Positions 23,651 to 24,833 of a DNA stretch of 24,833 nucleotides are shown here, one piece after another. The translations under genes were made by a program, and so were the position numbers. Within the stretch, counting starts at the first letter, position 1, and the number at the start of each line of letters is the position of its first letter. Below the pieces are notes generated by a model that did no database searches, was not told the DNA's origin, and was given only the letters and a program-made list of their open reading frames with translations. Source of the DNA: Planctomycetota bacterium. GTDB lineage: Bacteria > Planctomycetota > Phycisphaerae > FEN-1346. The stretch spans positions 1 through 24,833 of the forward strand of contig JAPLMO010000154.1 in assembly GCA_026386995.1 (NCBI GenBank). The letters are read 5' to 3'.

Positions 23651-24576
23651 TCATGGACCCGCCGGTGGCGGTCACGCCGAACCTCGTGATGCTCGGGACG
23701 AACGAGTATCCGCTGTTCCTCTACAAGGGCGAGCGCGAAGGCACGATCTTCGAGGGCGGCGTCGGGGCCATGGGGCCGCTGGCGCTGGAGCAGATGCTGG
23801 GCCTGGGCATCGGCCGCGATTTCGTCAAGCGGGTCGTTATCACGCACGCGCATCCGGACCACGTGATGGCCGTGCCGATGTTCCGCCAGGTGTTTCCGGC
23901 GGTCGAGGTGCTGGCCTCGGAGGCGTCGGCGCGGACGCTCTCGGCGGCGAAGGCGATCGCGTTCTTCCGTCAGGTCGACGAAACGCTGACCGGGTCGCTT
24001 GAGAAGGCAGGGCGGATCACCGAGGAGCACCGCCCGCGGGTTCCGGTCGGAGACCAGATTGTCGTGGATCGGACGCTCAAAGAAGGGGACATGGTCGCGG
24101 TGGATGCGTCCGTGGCGCTGCGCGTTCTGGAAACGCCGGGCCACAGCGAGTGCAGCCTGAGTTTTTACGAGCCTGCCGCGGGCCTGCTCATCATCTCCGA
24201 CGCCACCGGGTACTACATGCCCCAGGACCATGCGTGGTGGCCGAATTACTTCAGCGGCTACGAGGCGTACGTCGCGTCGATCCGTCGCCTGGCGGACCTG
24301 AAGGCCGATGTCGTCTGCCTGAGCCACAACGGCGCCATTACGGGCGCCGAGGCCGTCCGGGCTTACTTCCAGGGTGCGCTGGCCGCCACGCAGCAGTACC
24401 ACGACCGCATCGTCGGCGAGGCGCGGGCCGGCAAGGCGCCGCGCGAGATCGCCGGGCAACTCGGCTCGGAGGTCTACGCGAAGACGCAACTCTTGCCGCT
24501 GGAGTTCTTCCAGAAGAATTGCGGCCTCCTTGTCAAGCAGTCGCTCCGCCACGCCGGCCTGGAGCCAAATAAATAA
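23644..24576 (+). CDS. Metallo-beta-lactamase-fold hydrolase
   Basis: The 310-residue protein has the full binuclear metal motif set: H68-A-H70-P-D72-H73 (THAHPDHV), H167 (ETPGHSEC), D186 (IISDATG) and H228 (LSHNG). A C-terminal helical extension of about 75 residues follows. Members of this fold cleave thioesters, lactones and other esters, or bind di-iron. Its place at the end of a CoA operon suggests an acyl-CoA thioesterase or lactonase role, which is inference. Its ATG overlaps the activase stop by seven bases (start 23644, stop at 23648-23650), with GGGAGG upstream, so translation is coupled. It ends just before a hairpin repeat that may help end the transcript. Confidence 0.88.
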   Translation: MLIMDPPVAVTPNLVMLGTNEYPLFLYKGEREGTIFEGGVGAMGPLALEQMLGLGIGRDFVKRVVITHAHPDHVMAVPMFRQVFPAVEVLASEASARTLSAAKAIAFFRQVDETLTGSLEKAGRITEEHRPRVPVGDQIVVDRTLKEGDMVAVDASVALRVLETPGHSECSLSFYEPAAGLLIISDATGYYMPQDHAWWPNYFSGYEAYVASIRRLADLKADVVCLSHNGAITGAEAVRAYFQGALAATQQYHDRIVGEARAGKAPREIAGQLGSEVYAKTQLLPLEFFQKNCGLLVKQSLRHAGLEPNK

Positions 24577-24591
24577 GGGACCCCGTAATAT

Positions 24592-24662
24592 GACAGCGCT
24601 AGATCGCAATTTGCGCGGCGGGTCTCCTGACCCGCCGCGCACAATACGCAAGGTGCGCTGTC
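24592..24662. mobile_element. Short palindromic element related to the 17082 MITE
   Basis: GACAGCGC (24592-24599) and GCGCTGTC (24655-24662) are inverted ends around a hairpin with a 12-bp stem (GCGCGGCGGGTC, 24613-24624; loop TCCT; complement 24629-24640). It shares ACAGCGC ends and the GCGCGGCGGGTCTCC arm with the 17082-17212 element but has one hairpin rather than two. It follows the hydrolase gene by 15 bp, so it may double as a terminator-like structure. Confidence 0.6.
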
Positions 24663-24748
24663 GTTTTAGCCAAGGCGCGTGCGCGTCGCCGTATTTATTG
24701 AGTCCGGTATTACTAAAGTCGCGGCAATGGCTTGCCGATAAGAGTCGT

Positions 24749-24833
24749 ATGAGACCCAAAGGAAGCGCCGAGGAGCTTGAGGCCAGACGCCAATCGGCCA
24801 TCCGCTTGCTGAAGCAGGGGCTTCGCAAGGCGA
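24749..24833 (+). CDS. IS630-type transposase, N-terminal part (runs off the window)
   Basis: From ATG 24749 the frame is open to the window edge and reads MRPKGSAEELEARRQSAIRL followed by LKQGLRKA. This is the characteristic start of the winged helix-turn-helix domain of IS630-family transposases. Only 28 residues are visible, so intactness cannot be judged. The upstream 24663-24748 stretch, somewhat AT-richer, should contain the left end of the element, but its terminal repeat could not be fixed without the right end. Confidence 0.7.
   Translation, partial: MRPKGSAEELEARRQSAIRLLKQGLRKA

Noticed and set aside
23206..24828. Open frame of 540 codons on the minus strand
   Set aside because: It lies antisense to the activase and hydrolase genes, is Arg-rich and lacks motifs; a shadow frame.

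Overview
The window is GC-rich DNA, most likely from a member of the Planctomycetota. This is inferred from the gene mix: a DUF1080 secreted protein, an H-X9-DG prepilin-like protein, a PEP-CTERM protein, a HEAT plus PD40 (TolB-like) periplasmic protein, and many small dispersed palindromes between genes. No rRNA, tRNA or CRISPR array was seen. Both edges run into insertion-sequence remains: a transposase tail at 3-128 and the start of an IS630-type transposase at 24749.

Left third (1-8240): a secreted DUF1080 protein has a good promoter of its own. It converges on a leftward cusB-cusA pair encoding a Cu(I)/Ag(I)-type RND efflux pump and its metal-binding adaptor; no outer-membrane partner lies in the window. 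After a 560-bp gene-free stretch comes a small Cys-rich membrane-anchored protein. Middle (8296-14852): a prepilin-like H-X9-DG protein, a PEP-CTERM protein, then a 1556-residue secreted multicopper oxidase. The oxidase has a CotA/laccase-like core with all four copper motifs, three FN3 domains and five further repeats of about 88 residues. Together with cusBA and the Cys-rich protein it gives the left half a copper-handling, cell-envelope character.

Centre right (14853-18558): a leftward HEAT/PD40 protein is followed by about 2 kb of mobile-element debris. This holds an IS1380-type transposase fragment, a 131-bp MITE-like element with 16-bp perfect inverted ends that include TA, a small membrane-protein gene broken by an in-frame TGA, several inverted and direct repeats, a bidirectional terminator-like palindrome, and a candidate small RNA on the minus strand.

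Right third (18469-24576): a promoter (TTGACC, 17 bp, TATGGT) precedes a tight rightward five-gene operon. It encodes a short zinc-type dehydrogenase, a FadB-like enoyl-CoA hydratase/3-hydroxyacyl-CoA dehydrogenase fusion, a single HgdB/BcrB-family dehydratase or reductase subunit, its HgdC-type ATP-dependent activase (cluster cysteines at residues 127 and 166), and a metallo-beta-lactamase-fold hydrolase. The set looks like an anaerobic CoA-thioester pathway with radical or low-potential chemistry. Its substrate cannot be named from sequence. The absence of the usual second dehydratase subunit makes it the most interesting system here, followed by the oversized repeat-bearing multicopper oxidase.
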